A stretch of DNA of 64,000 nt, from assembly GCA_013398615.1 (NCBI GenBank), contig VZSR01000170.1, forward strand, positions 1,922,643 to 1,986,642. The letters run 5' to 3'. Positions 51,798 through 64,000 of the stretch are shown in pieces; the stretch's first letter is position 1, and the number at the start of each line of letters is the position of its first letter. The DNA is from Brachypodius melanocephalos. Its lineage: Eukaryota > Chordata > Aves > Passeriformes > Pycnonotidae. Made by a program: the position numbers and the translations under genes. The notes beneath the pieces are model-generated. The model searched no databases. It was not told the origin of the DNA and saw nothing but the letters and a program-made list of their open reading frames with translations.

Positions 51798-54700
51798 AAA
51801 AACCCCAGCATAAATTATATTCTATTTGAGATAAGAATCTCAACAAGGTACCATATGATCACATCAACTTTCTACAAGCGATTACTATACACCAGCTAAG
51901 AAGAATGATAGAGAAGCAAAATCAGAACAGCTTGTGACAAGTGTTTCTTGGGAATAAGCAAGTGTATTATGGTTACCACAGCAAAATATGAACCTCCACT
52001 TATTTAGGTCTAAATTTATTTTGTCCTTTTTCCTGTAACTAAAGAACTATAAGCAGGAGAAATTAAAGACACTGCAGTAATGGAACAAACTGGAAATTAA
52101 ATATAGAGACCCTGAGCGAGCTTTCAGCACAAGTACTGACTGTAGTCTAGCTGCCACTACAGAAACATTCCCTAATGATACAGCAATACCAAAAATTAGA
52201 GCAACTTGTCTTAAAATGCAAAAATAATGAGTACAACAATCAAAGGAAAGGAAAAAGTCTTTGGCCTTAGAAACAAGTGTTATTTCTTTGTAGATAAGTA
52301 CTATTTACTTAATTTCACATAGATTTTTCTTTCACGTCTGTTTACTGATAATGGAATATTTTCAGGTGAATCCATGGGAACAGTTTCTAGAGCTTTCTAA
52401 ACTTGTGATTAATTTACTAACCGGCCTATATTTTGACTATTCACATTGTGTTTGGAACGAACAGTGATTGCATTGCTGTCCTTTAGGAATTTCTTCAAAA
52501 ATAATTCTTTAGATCTTTACTGAACTCTCATGCATTTTATCTGTCTTAACAAGATGAGTGTGAATCCTACCCCATCATCTAGTGTAAAAAAGAACTTAAG
52601 TAAATTCTTAGATCTATTTCTGTTCTGTGCAATACTTAAACCAAAGTAGGTCTCTTCCAACTGAAAATACTCTGTCTCATTGTCTTCAGTAAGAACTCGT
52701 GTGAATAAATTTAAGTATGTCCATAAGTTTAGATGCATAAGGATGCTTTTTAAAATCATTGTTGATTGTACCTTTTCAACCACCAAGTTATTGCAAAAAC
52801 ATCTTCCTTTATATCTTTACACCACCAGTTTTTGAAATATTTCTATGCACTGAGTGCAGAGAATACAGTCCTTATGTCCTTAACAGGTTGAGTGACCTAG
52901 GAAAAGAGGCCAGTATTTTTTTCTGTTCATAAACTTAATAAACTAAACCATTTTTTCCAGTTACTCATTTTCAGGATCACATGGCCAAAATCTGTAGTTC
53001 TTGCAAACATATTCTCACTGAGTAGCACTCTCAGAAGTGCTCATATAGGTGCACAAACCAGTGGAAGAAAAGGCACATCTCTGTCAGTATTACACTCAAC
53101 TTTTGATAAACCAATCAAACACGCACAGGGATAATCTTATCCACATGTTGAAACGCCCCCAGTATGAGGGCAATACGCCACAAGTACAAGCATAAGAATG
53201 TGTATACTGCCACAATTGATGTATGCACACTTCCAGGCCTGACAACACCAACCAGACAAGCAGAATGTGGGGAAAGAACTTCCAGAAAATTTGCACTACT
53301 TTGAACAACGTCAGACTGACTTAAGAACCAAGGAGTATCTAAACAGGCAAGGATAAAATAATTTTTGGATAGCACTGTTATTAGACAGAGAAACTAGACA
53401 CGAAAACTGATTTTATATGAAAAAATATATAAATCATTAATCTAAAATCTAGGAATTTATGGTTTTCAAACAACTTTTGATAAATACCAGTTCCATTAAA
53501 TATTTTATTAGCCATGCACACAAACAGATACCATCTCCTATAAAAAACTATACTATCATGGCCTTGAAGGACTTCAATAACCTTGCTTCAAAACTCATTT
53601 TTCTGAAGTCTGTAATCCAGCCATGAAAAAATACCCTCCAGGCTGAAACCCCACAGAAGTTTTAGTCCACAAGCCTTCTTTCAGTTTAATTTGGTTTAAA
53701 TTAGTCTTTTCATGTTGAAAATTTGACAAAAAAAAAAAAAAAGCTCTGTGGTATTACATTTTAGAAAAATATTCTTGTTTCTCAAAAATAGCTTTGAATT
53801 TCCCTCTTCTATTTGACTTGTGAATGAATAGAACAAATTTTAATGCGAAGTTTTAGATCAATTTACCCCTCAAGCTCTATCTGTGAACTGAAAACCTTCT
53901 ATAGAAGTCAATGACAAATTCAATCTATGCATTTTTGTTGATTAAGAAATTAATACCGTTGAAAATACATAATATATAACTGCTACTCTTCTATAAAGAT
54001 GTTCAACATTGTTTAGTGTGTATAGATACATTATTCCAACAACATTTCTGATTTCCTCCAGATGTACTTCTCTTCACCTCAGCAGTCTCCTCCATTTTCT
54101 ACTCCCATTTAAACAGACAACAGTTGTTTCTGTCCTGACATCACATCCACATATCCCCTTGCCAAATTGTATGTGGTCGATCAACAAGTCCACTATGGAA
54201 AATCATTGTGTCTAAAACCATTATGTTACTCTGAGATACAATGAAAAATGAGTTGTGAAGACTTCACAAAAAATTAAAGCCACACCTGACTTACTTTTTG
54301 TTAAAGGATTGAATTAACTCTTTACAACTTGCAGTCCCACTCCACCTAGACAGAGAATTTTCTTACAACTCACATGTAATCATGGAATCACACCTGATTC
54401 AAGAATCATACCTGAAGTTAGGAAAGTCTTTATTCTGTACTTGACACACAGTTGTGGCTAAGCAGTTTACCATGTGGAATGTTCCAACTGGCAGATGCTA
54501 TCATGCTTTAAAGCATTAACCAATGAGCCTTCTTCTTTTGCCAATTAAAAAAATTAATATGTACTACGTATCATACAGAAACAATCTTTTCCTTCAGAGA
54601 TCTCTCATGGTTGGAAATCTATCAGTACAGCTTAACTTCAATTGCGTTTTTTACTTTTACATATATAGTTAATAAAACTTGAGGAAGCACCTGTTTCCAA

Positions 54701-57700
54701 TGGGATTTATCTAATATACTAGTTTTTGATTCTTGGCATTTAATGAAAAAAACTTAAGTATTTGTGGCACTTTCATAGCCCCAGCTTTCTTCCCACTGGG
54801 ATACACATTATAATTCAGAACGATTTAAATTACTACTTGCAAGAACAATTGAAAGTAAAATAATGAAAGACATACAAAACCATAAATGATTCAAGAGACC
54901 TTTCATGTATTGAAGGAGTTATTTTTCTGTGTACAGAGGATTTGCTTTTCTGATTATGCTATTAAAAATGGCACTCTTGTAATTCAGATTTGCCTTTCTA
55001 TAATTTTGCTTGTATTTCAGTATTTCATTCCAACTAGGCTTGCCCCAGTTCAGGTCTAGATTTATGAATATAAAAAAAGGATTCATCTCCATCAACTGTC
55101 ACGTATACTACTTAAGGAGAAATGAGCCTGACTTAGCCTTGCTCCTTAAAGAATCTACAAAGCAAAGGAACTTTCCAGCAAATTTTTCTCTACATGCAAT
55201 GCTGGTTTAGACATGACTATAAATAGTCAACAATATGGTTTTACAAGTATCCTTCAAAGCACAACTCGCAAGCCTCATTTCCCAGTTCATTCTTTTAACA
55301 AGGCAGCATCGGCCTTGCAGTGCATCCCTCAACATCTTAAATTCATAGTGTAACAGGATATATTACATAACCATCACTCTACTAAATCAAGAGAACTTCA
55401 AAAGCAGAGAGACAGCAACACTTCATCTGGAATGGAACAAGGTATTGGATACGGTATGGCAGGGGAAAAAGAAATTTTAAAAGTCTCATCCATACGTGCA
55501 AGCAGCAGTTTTAAATGTATGGGCTACATATCAAATGTTCACTAACCACTAATTCATGTCCTGGTATGTCAATGGGATAAGAAAATAATTCCCAATCAAG
55601 CAGTTACTTCTATTTGTCCTACTTATGCAGAGTTTTTTGAGAAAATATTTTGGTAATACTTAAAAGAGTGTAAATATTTTAAGCCTGCTCTAACCATTAA
55701 AATTATGTGTTGTGTTTGATTTTATTTTTCACAAAAAAATCTGCAGCCACTTAATTTTATGTCCATTATGTACCTCCATAGCATAAGTACCTCCATAGCA
55801 CTCCGTCCAGTTGTTTTTCGTTTTTTTTGGAATGACAGCAAGAAGTGAAAGAAACCAAGGAAATAAGAGGTATCATACATACTTTATCTACATCACATAT
55901 GTAAATCTTATTCTATTCATTTGCTCCTTCCTGTACACCTGGATCACATTACCTTCATTATCCTTGTTATATGTTACCATTATCCAATAAACAGAAATGA
56001 AATTGCCAAATTCTTCAGCTTGATGAGCTCATCGGAGGTCATCTGACAAACTGAAGAATATACTTCCTTCCACTTACAGATATTTCTTGCTTTCTACTTG
56101 CATTTTTAGAATAACAAGAAGTTCCTTTCCCATAGCCAATCTTCATTGTTTTGTAAGCCTGTTTTATGTAGCTTTAATTAATACTACTGCAAGTTCTCAA
56201 AATCATTAATCATAATTCCTATGTTTTCCTAGTTCTTATAGATACGCAGATTTTTACAGAATGCCATAGAAACCTGGCAAATCACAGTAATATGATTTCC
56301 TTCTTTAAAACTTATCCATAAAGATAAAAGGAATCATGCACTCAGTCAAATGCCTGAGAAGGTATTTTAAGAGGAGAAAAAGGAACTGACTTTTAAGTCC
56401 AGACACTAGAATCCCCTAACAGAGAATAAGTTTTCTAGCACTAGCCCTCAATTCAGTTCCTTAAGTAACAAAATAAATATAAGTCGAAGTGCTTTAGGTA
56501 TTCTTTTTTGTTATACTGATAAATTGCAGTAATACCAAACACTTGGTTGCAATGTTATTGAGGAAAAAGAATGTACCAAACAAAGAAATAAGAGAATAAG
56601 TCAAATTTGAATGAAAAAAGGGCAAATTTGTTCAAAGCTAAGAAAACACCTGTTTTGACTACATACAGGAGTACACAGCTCTCTTTGCAGGACAAAAGGC
56701 GCTTCTGCCTGAACAGTGCAGCATCAGTTATTACATCAGTTAGTTAAATTTAGGGTTTTTCTTTATCAGTTCTTTTGTTTTGGTATCAACGAAGTTGACT
56801 GAGCAAAATTACATCTTTCTTTGTACATCAAGATGAAAGCCTGGGTTTTCAATCTACATAAATGTCTGTACTGCAAACCATTGCCTAAAATGATGTTCCT
56901 CTTTTAAACCACAAATCATCTGAGTTGGCAATTCTTAGTTGCTCTCCACTGCATGTCCCTATGTTTCTTTCTGGCCAACACTTACTCTTCAGAATGTCAT
57001 CATGTTGCCCCTCCAAAACAAATCCATTTAGCATTCTCAAAAATCCTTGATGGAGAGTGTGAGGCAGAATTATCTAACTCAATGCATCCTTAAAACACAA
57101 AGCAAATTACAATAATACATAGCAAAGAAAACTCTTCGGATGAAAAATCACTATGTCTCTTGATGCAAACTGGTCATGGTATGTACCATGCCTGTAAATC
57201 AAATTAGCAAATTTAACAAACAACAGTTGGCAGGAAATGCACAGTACTCTTGCCCCTGGGCTGCTATCCTGTAAAATAAAACAGTGATTTATTAAATATA
57301 TTTAATATATGAGAGCAGTCATAACAGCCCTCCACAGGTTCAATTCACTTTTTTTTTTGTAAGAGACTGTTTGATTTTTGGGTATAAGGTACTGTCCATA
57401 GCAGATGAACACAAAACTATAGAGTTAGTAAGTCTGGATATTTTATTAAGGAACAGAAAATGCACCCACTAAGGACTATTATTGAACAACCAGAGCAATC
57501 AAAGAATGTCTAGAGTGCAGGTTGTTCTGTCTTCATTCTTCTATTAAGTCACTATTGCCTTGATTCACCAAGTTACTTAAGCATATGTTTAATTTTATGA
57601 ACATGAATAATCCCCTCAAGTCAAATTACTATTCACTCAATTAAAGTAAGATATATGCTTAGGTACCTTGATGAATTGAAGCCCATAATTGCCTGCAGTT

Positions 57701-60700
57701 GGTTCTGCCAATTTTCTGCAAATAAAACCCCAGAGTTTTGCCAATGAAAATGAGATACTATAATGCTTTTATCACTGAAAAAATTAATTTTATTTCATAT
57801 TTTTTCTTTTAAGTCTGGTTTTCCACCCATGGTTCTAGGTAAAGAGGTCGTCAAAGTAGATACAACAAAGAAAATTGCATTTTAAGTGTAAAAGAAATAT
57901 GAGGGTTTGGTTTCTCTTCCATTAATTTCTAGAAAGAAATCTTCTTATGTATCAAGTATAAATCTTGGGAAAGACATAGGAGAATTGCTATTTCAAATAG
58001 TTGATACTGAATTCATTGGCCAGAGTTATAAACTGAAGAGCATGATTATTAATGGAATGAGCATGAAGAGGACTTTCACTTCAGAAGTTTTTCAAGATAG
58101 GAATTCTGTAGTTTTGAAAGAATTAGGGTCCTGGTCTTACTGCAGCACGCCACAAAGTCTAAGGAAATATTTACATCAAATTTTGAGAATTGGATTAAAC
58201 TTTTACTTCTCACACACGATCATCTTCCCCATTTCTTGGAAAAAAAAACCTCATCTACTTGGTAATATTTGCTAAAAGTTATCTTTTAATGATTCCTAAA
58301 AGATAGGATTAGAAATAAAAGTGAAAGGGAAGGAATATTAAAAACCAAATATCTTTATGTATAAACAGAATTAAATCCTTGGAAAGTATGTTCTTTAATC
58401 TATTAAGACCCTTATAAACATACTATTAAAAACACTAAACAATTATAAACTCTAAACAATCTATAACACCTCAATTCACAGCCTTTCTGCCTGCTCTAAG
58501 GCTAAGTCAGAAAATAGCTGCTATATTCTGTGGCTACAGTTTAACTAATTTGCACAAGAAAGACATAGTTATCAGTGGCCAAAAGGTGAGAAGCAAACAC
58601 AGTTTGTTACCTCATCTAAAAAGCCAGTATTCAAAAATTTGCCAATAGCAGCAGATTTTGCTGGCAGAGCAATACTGGTGGTGATGAAGAACAGCATAGA
58701 TAAGTTGTTAAAAATGCCCACAAAGTATAAATTGAAAAAGGTTAAACTGAGAAGAGTTTGAGGGATCTCTATCCCTTATTTTCTGGGAAACATCCTTTAA
58801 TAACACCTACACTAGACTCACACCTGTAAACTACAAACACACATGGCAGCTGTAGCCTAAAAATTTCCTTCCTCATCTGGCATTTTTGATTAAAGGAATT
58901 GTAAAGGCTTTTCAATTCTACATAATGAATTATTTGGACATATGCCTTTTACTTTTCTCCCTGAAAGTCCTAACATTTCCTTATATAAAGACAACATGGA
59001 TATAGTCCACATTTGCCCACAAGGTTTAAAAACAAATAAAATACATGCAAAAGGTAACTAGTTCTACTTTTGGAATTATATCCAAATTTTATTCAGGCTT
59101 TCTGAATAAAATTCACAGTTGTATATAAACCACACATCCTGCTGCCACCAAGATTATCCACCAAAATAATTATCAACTTCAAAAAATAATAGAAATAGCT
59201 ACAAAATCACACTATGGAGAATTTAAAATTTTGTTTCAAAGAGAAAAAGAGGTTACCTGGCACTGCCCATATATATAAAAAGGAATGACTACTACTTCCT
59301 ACAAACTGCTGTCTCAATAATTCGCAATCAGTATTCAAGCCCTGTTCCTGGATCATACAGGAGAAATGGGAACATGCAAAAAACCCTCAAGTTTCCATAT
59401 ATATGTACTTATAGAATGAATAAAGTAAAGGGAAAAAAAAGTGTGGTTAAAAACTAATCTGTAGTAGCTTAGCCTGCTGACCTGCTTACCCTCCAAGATT
59501 ACCTAGAAGAGGCAAATATGTTTGTTATTAATCTAACACAAGTATGACTTCACCAAGTGGACATTTCAGACTGTGTTCAATGCTCCTGAGAATACCCTTC
59601 CACAGCAAGTCCTGCTATGTGCAGCAACGTAACACACAAAGTATTTCTCATGGCAACATATGGTCACTCAATAATTGCCTTTTTGGGTTAACATACTTAA
59701 AATACCTCTCAGAATGATTACTGGAAAAATCTGTTTGTTTCACTGAATTAAAAAAACCTATAAAGAAGTAGCTATCATTTTGTTGTTACTACATTAACTC
59801 ACAGTTTACCCTTGAGAAAACAAAAGAGGAAACTAACCTGATTTTCCACTTGAAACTATGTTCTCTGAGCAACTTTAGTGTTAACATTTCTGCTCAGACT
59901 ATCACCTCTTCCAGTTTTCCCCTGAAGCTATGAAGTTCATGACCACAGTTTGTTAGAGTGATATACTGAACTTTAAACCCTTAAGAAAATGCCACAAACA
60001 AATCCAAATAAAGCAAGCATGCACCTGCTCCCATACTTATTTTTTCTCTGCATTTGGTGAGGTTGTCAAGTCTTTTTGTTAAATAATAGCTTGAATCACA
60101 TCCTGGTTTTAAAAAAAAATTCCACAAATAGTTCCTTAAAAATCTCTGTCCTTTTCTTTCAAAAGTTTTATAACTAAACAGGGTTCAGCTCCTGCAATAA
60201 CTCTACAGATTGTTTCCACCCACACAAAAAAAATGCAGCCTACTTACTGCACAATTATACTCAAAATGTGTAACACTATTTTCTAACTGAAAACAAAACC
60301 AATTGTGAGAAGTGTAGAATTCATACTAACATAAGAGAAAATAAAATCCAATATATCTTGTTCAGATAGTAAGTGAAATCAGGAAAGCTCACGAGAAACA
60401 GGAGGGGAAGTTCAACCCTCAACTGAACTGCTACAAATGGCAAAAGTAAATTTAGAGCCTTGAGGGGGTGAGAGCAGAGAAGGATGTGAGGGCTGAAATC
60501 CTGCAGCAATTTCACAATTGCTTTTTACAAATCATTCATTTCCAGATGACGAAAAACAACTTTGCAGATACAGCAAGAACACCTGAAAAGGAATAAAAAG
60601 ACACCTTCCCTACAAATTTGTCATCTTTTCACTTTTAATTGCCCTCATTACTGAAATTCAGAGTAACAGTAAGAACATGTAAAGGAGAAAATAAAGCATT

Positions 60701-63700
60701 TTAAACCCCTTCCTACTAGCCCATCCATGATCAGAGAGAAAAATCACATTATTTGGAATATATTTTTCTTTATTCTGAAATATATTTATTAAGACATGAG
60801 TTCCAGAATCTACACTATTTCTGCTCACCCCCATGTCCACACAAACAGAGCCCCAAGCAAATAAATACTTTTCCTGTTTACGTAAAAAAAATTATGCAGG
60901 ATTTCCTGAGAACATGATTTTCAAATTAGAGACAAACCAAACTGAAGAGTATGTGTTTCCTTTACCACAGGAAATGTAGTGGATTTGGTTTTAAACTCAA
61001 TTTATATATCAATTAAAAAGCTGGAAGTTCTTATCTGTGACTGAGCTGTGGCAGCTTTTGAAAGTTGAGGAAAACAATGCTCTAACAAGAATTTAGCTGT
61101 TGAAGATCTCTTTTAGAAATGTTAAATTTAATAACTCTCTAGTGCATGTCTGGGATTTCTTTGTAATCTTCTTGAGCAATGTGTAATATTTTGGCAAAAT
61201 CCCAGACCCTCTCGGTTAGTAGTAGTAGAGAAAAGGAAAGGTTATTAAGTGAATTTGTTGTCTCTCTTTTTTATAAGTTTTAGAAACTTTAAACATAAAA
61301 GAAATCTTGCTTAACATTAACTTCACCCTGTTGCTGCATTCCAAAAATTTAGTGCAGATTTGCATGTGCACCATCTGTATCTTTCCAAATCTGCCCTACC
61401 TGCCCTGAGCAATTACTGTGCATGTGCTGACCAGCTGTGAAGAAAGAGAGAGGGGGAAGGGGAAATGGGAAACAACTGAGCTGCAGTCGCAGAGCTGGAA
61501 AGCCAAGAGCTGAATTTCCTGGCTTACCCTGTGGCCCACTTAATGTCTCCAGTCAGGTGACCAAAAGAGGCAAGTAAATTACACAGGAGCAGGCACTGGA
61601 TGTCAAACAATAGATTATAGCCACACAATATTCCAATTTCCTTTTCGAATCACTGTAGCCTCAATGCGCTTGAGTTACATCCAAGCTTGGCAAATTTTTA
61701 TGGTTGCTTCTCCACACACTTGATTTCCAAGAGAACTGAGCATGATGTTGCACTTCATATACTCCTTCTTATTCTAGGAACTTGGTATTCTTACTTTTAT
61801 TGACAGATTAATCTGAAAGGGCAATGCTGGCCTCAGAATGTTTCCCTTACTACCAACATGTGATTTAATGTGATACAGCTCAATGCAGTATGATATCAAT
61901 TGATTAAATCCCAGTTATATGTAGCTGCATGAACAACAACAAAGAATTTGATTTCTTATAAAGTAAATTTTCTACACATACTGAGAAGAGGCTTTTACAA
62001 TCATTACACTAGTTTTTATACTTAACCTGCATTTGTAGCAAGATACGTTCTGTAAGTGAATATCAAGTACTGGACTTGTGGATGTTACAAAATTAAAGAC
62101 AAGATGTCTCGTTTGTCTGAGTTTATTCATAGTTTTTAGTATTCATATTAGAAGAAAACAGAACTAAAATGATAAAAAGTAAATGCTGAACGTTTAAAAC
62201 TCAAATATTACTTCCAGCATCTCTTTTTCTCTAACGAATTTTCATAACTTTATTTTCTATCACTGGCTGATATTCATAAAGTATGGACTCAGAAATACAT
62301 TGAAAATAATGGTTATGATACAAATTACTGTTAAGCAGGAAAGCTTAGTCCAAATGGCATGCAGATATTCTTGTCTCTCATCCTTTTTCTGGTTACTTGC
62401 TTGAAGGGCATAGCTCTTACTTGGTATTTTAAAAGTCCTATCACATGCATTGGCAGTGTTTTAATTTCTTATTTGATGCTTCCCAGCTATAGCAGATACT
62501 TAGCTCATCACCTCAAAAAAGCAGCTGTCTGCAATATGGGTTCAGCTATTCCCTTATTCTGCTATACTTCAAATATTTTTTAAAATGCTGTGCTAATCCC
62601 TCAACAGTAAAAAAGCAGCACTATATTAATTCACATGTGGCAAACACAGCATCTTCCCTCCCTGAGCTGAAACTCCCATCACGCCATTACTCAACCACCA
62701 ACTGCTGCCAGTTCCACTGCAGCCACTTCCACAATGCTTCCAGAGACATTCAGTCTGCACTCTTCCTAATTCTCATTACAACTGTTTTACATACATGTTT
62801 TAAGGCATTCTTGGAGTGTGACATCAGAACAACTACAATGGATTTCAACAACATTTTAAATTTAACGGAGACTAGGTTTGTCTCTCAGCGGCCTTTCAGA
62901 CGTCGAAGGTCTGCTTATTCCCTAGAAGACATGGGTACAGAGCTTGGAAGCAATGTTATCAAAAATGGTTTTGGGGATATCAAAGGCAGCATGTTGATGG
63001 CAGCATGTCAATGGAATCACAGCAGACAAGACAGTGAAGGATTACATTATGCCAATACTCAGAATCACTCAAATCTCCCAAAAATCATAAACCTGGCTTA
63101 AAAGCCATGAGATGCTCATTAACAAAAACTATCAGCATCTTTCACTTTCAGTATTTTTGGAGCTTCAGGGAGAAGCTGCCTTTCCTTCCAAGTCCTGATG
63201 GGTTGATACACTACTGATGAGTCTGGTGAGTCTTATACACATTACCAAAAAAACACCATTTACATCTGGACAGTAAAGCCATGCTAAATCAAGAACAGGG
63301 TCTTGATTCCCTGAAGAAACTGAAATCAAAGATGCAAAAACCAAATAACTGAGTAACCTTTTATTAAAATGGAGATAGACAAAATCTAGCATACTACCAA
63401 GTTAGCTTGGGTAATTATGCTTAGGAGTCGGCTCTCTTTCTTCTTTTTCCATCAAAGCAATTTTTAGAACTGATAATATAGGGGAAATTGGCACATTCAT
63501 CAAGAGATTTTAACTTCTGTTTCCAGGTGACATTCTCAAACCATAACAGAAAAATTAATCAACAGGTCTTACGTGTCCTTGAAGCCATCCTAAATTTGCG
63601 CTTTTAAGAATTCAATTGGATTTGGGTGTCTAAGGTGCTCAGCACAGTAATCAATGACATCTGAAACTATCTCATGACCCTCTTGATTCCTATGAACACT

Positions 63701-64000
63701 CACAATCTCCAGGAGCAACCCATCTCCCTACTATTTACTGTGTGCAATGTGTTACTATTTTAGTTGCTTGGTATTTGCATTAAAAGAATACCTATTGACT
63801 CTCTTCTGCACTACACAAATGTATACACAGTGAATTCATCAGCAAGGGTATAGTAGCACACCAACATGGCAACATACAATGAAATTTGAGCTAGATTATG
63901 AAAATGCTGTGTTGAGAGTGTACTTCTGAAAACACAGTGTTTTCAAGTGCTCTGCTAAAGCACTTGCTAAGATTTTTTTTCTGGAATCCTTGCAGTAGAG

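Larger units (their letters stand above)
22612..64000 (-). other. SUGCT intron, more than 41 kb, upstream part outside the window
   Basis: No further SUGCT exon (expected sequence similar to SHIAANYLIGQKEAKRWGTA) was seen between 22612 and 64000, so the whole remainder is read as a single intron. It contains CR1 fragments at 26351-26958, 33958-34050, 42470-42710 and 46472-46660, the assembly gap at 31383-31482, the inverted repeat pair around it, a direct repeat pair near 51 kb and microsatellites near 29.85, 42.05, 47.0-47.2 and 48.2 kb. I cannot exclude a small lineage-specific gene or a non-coding transcript. None is supported by recognisable sequence. Confidence 0.65.

Noticed and set aside
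57907..58275. Plus-strand open frame of 122 codons.
   Set aside because: Lys/Ile/Ser-rich translation as expected of A+T-rich DNA; no recognised family and no regulatory context.
1..64000. Search for a compact novel system (gene cluster, CRISPR-like array, phage or plasmid functions).
   Set aside because: The window is an animal gene interior; no clustered coding frames, regularly spaced repeats or RNA genes were found.

Overview
The window looks like a piece of a bird nuclear genome. It is A+T-rich, has no bacterial-style gene packing, and carries several fragments of CR1 LINEs with the typical avian 3' tail (ATTCTATGATTCTATGA or ATTGATTCTGTGATTC). I infer the class Aves from these repeats and from the short introns; the species cannot be told from the sequence.

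The only protein-coding gene I can support is SUGCT (succinyl-CoA:glutarate CoA-transferase, a mitochondrial class III CoA-transferase), on the minus strand. Three consecutive internal exons are visible: 22540-22611, 17833-17930 and 6273-6375, read in that order. Their phases fit together exactly and they encode 91 continuous residues from the C-terminal third of the enzyme. The upstream exons, including the one with the catalytic aspartate, lie beyond position 64000. The last exons, after the block ending in DPQ, lie before position 1. Almost everything else is SUGCT intron: more than 41 kb upstream of the first visible exon, then introns of about 4.6 kb and 11.5 kb, then at least 6.3 kb of the next intron.

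Within the introns I can place five CR1 fragments (3375-4406 +, 26351-26958 -, 33958-34050 +, 42470-42710 +, 46472-46660 -), a 9-bp minisatellite touching a CR1 copy, several microsatellites and A-, T- or purine-rich tracts, and a 100-N assembly gap (31383-31482). Two structures are not explained by known families that I recognise. One is a pair of inverted copies of a sequence of about 205 bp (30775-30980 and 32164-32367) that brackets the assembly gap. The other is a pair of diverged direct repeats (50996-51127 and 51661-51797) whose core is open and conservatively different in one reading frame.

No operon, CRISPR array, phage or other self-contained system is present. The many short open frames in the window are what is expected by chance in A+T-rich intron sequence.
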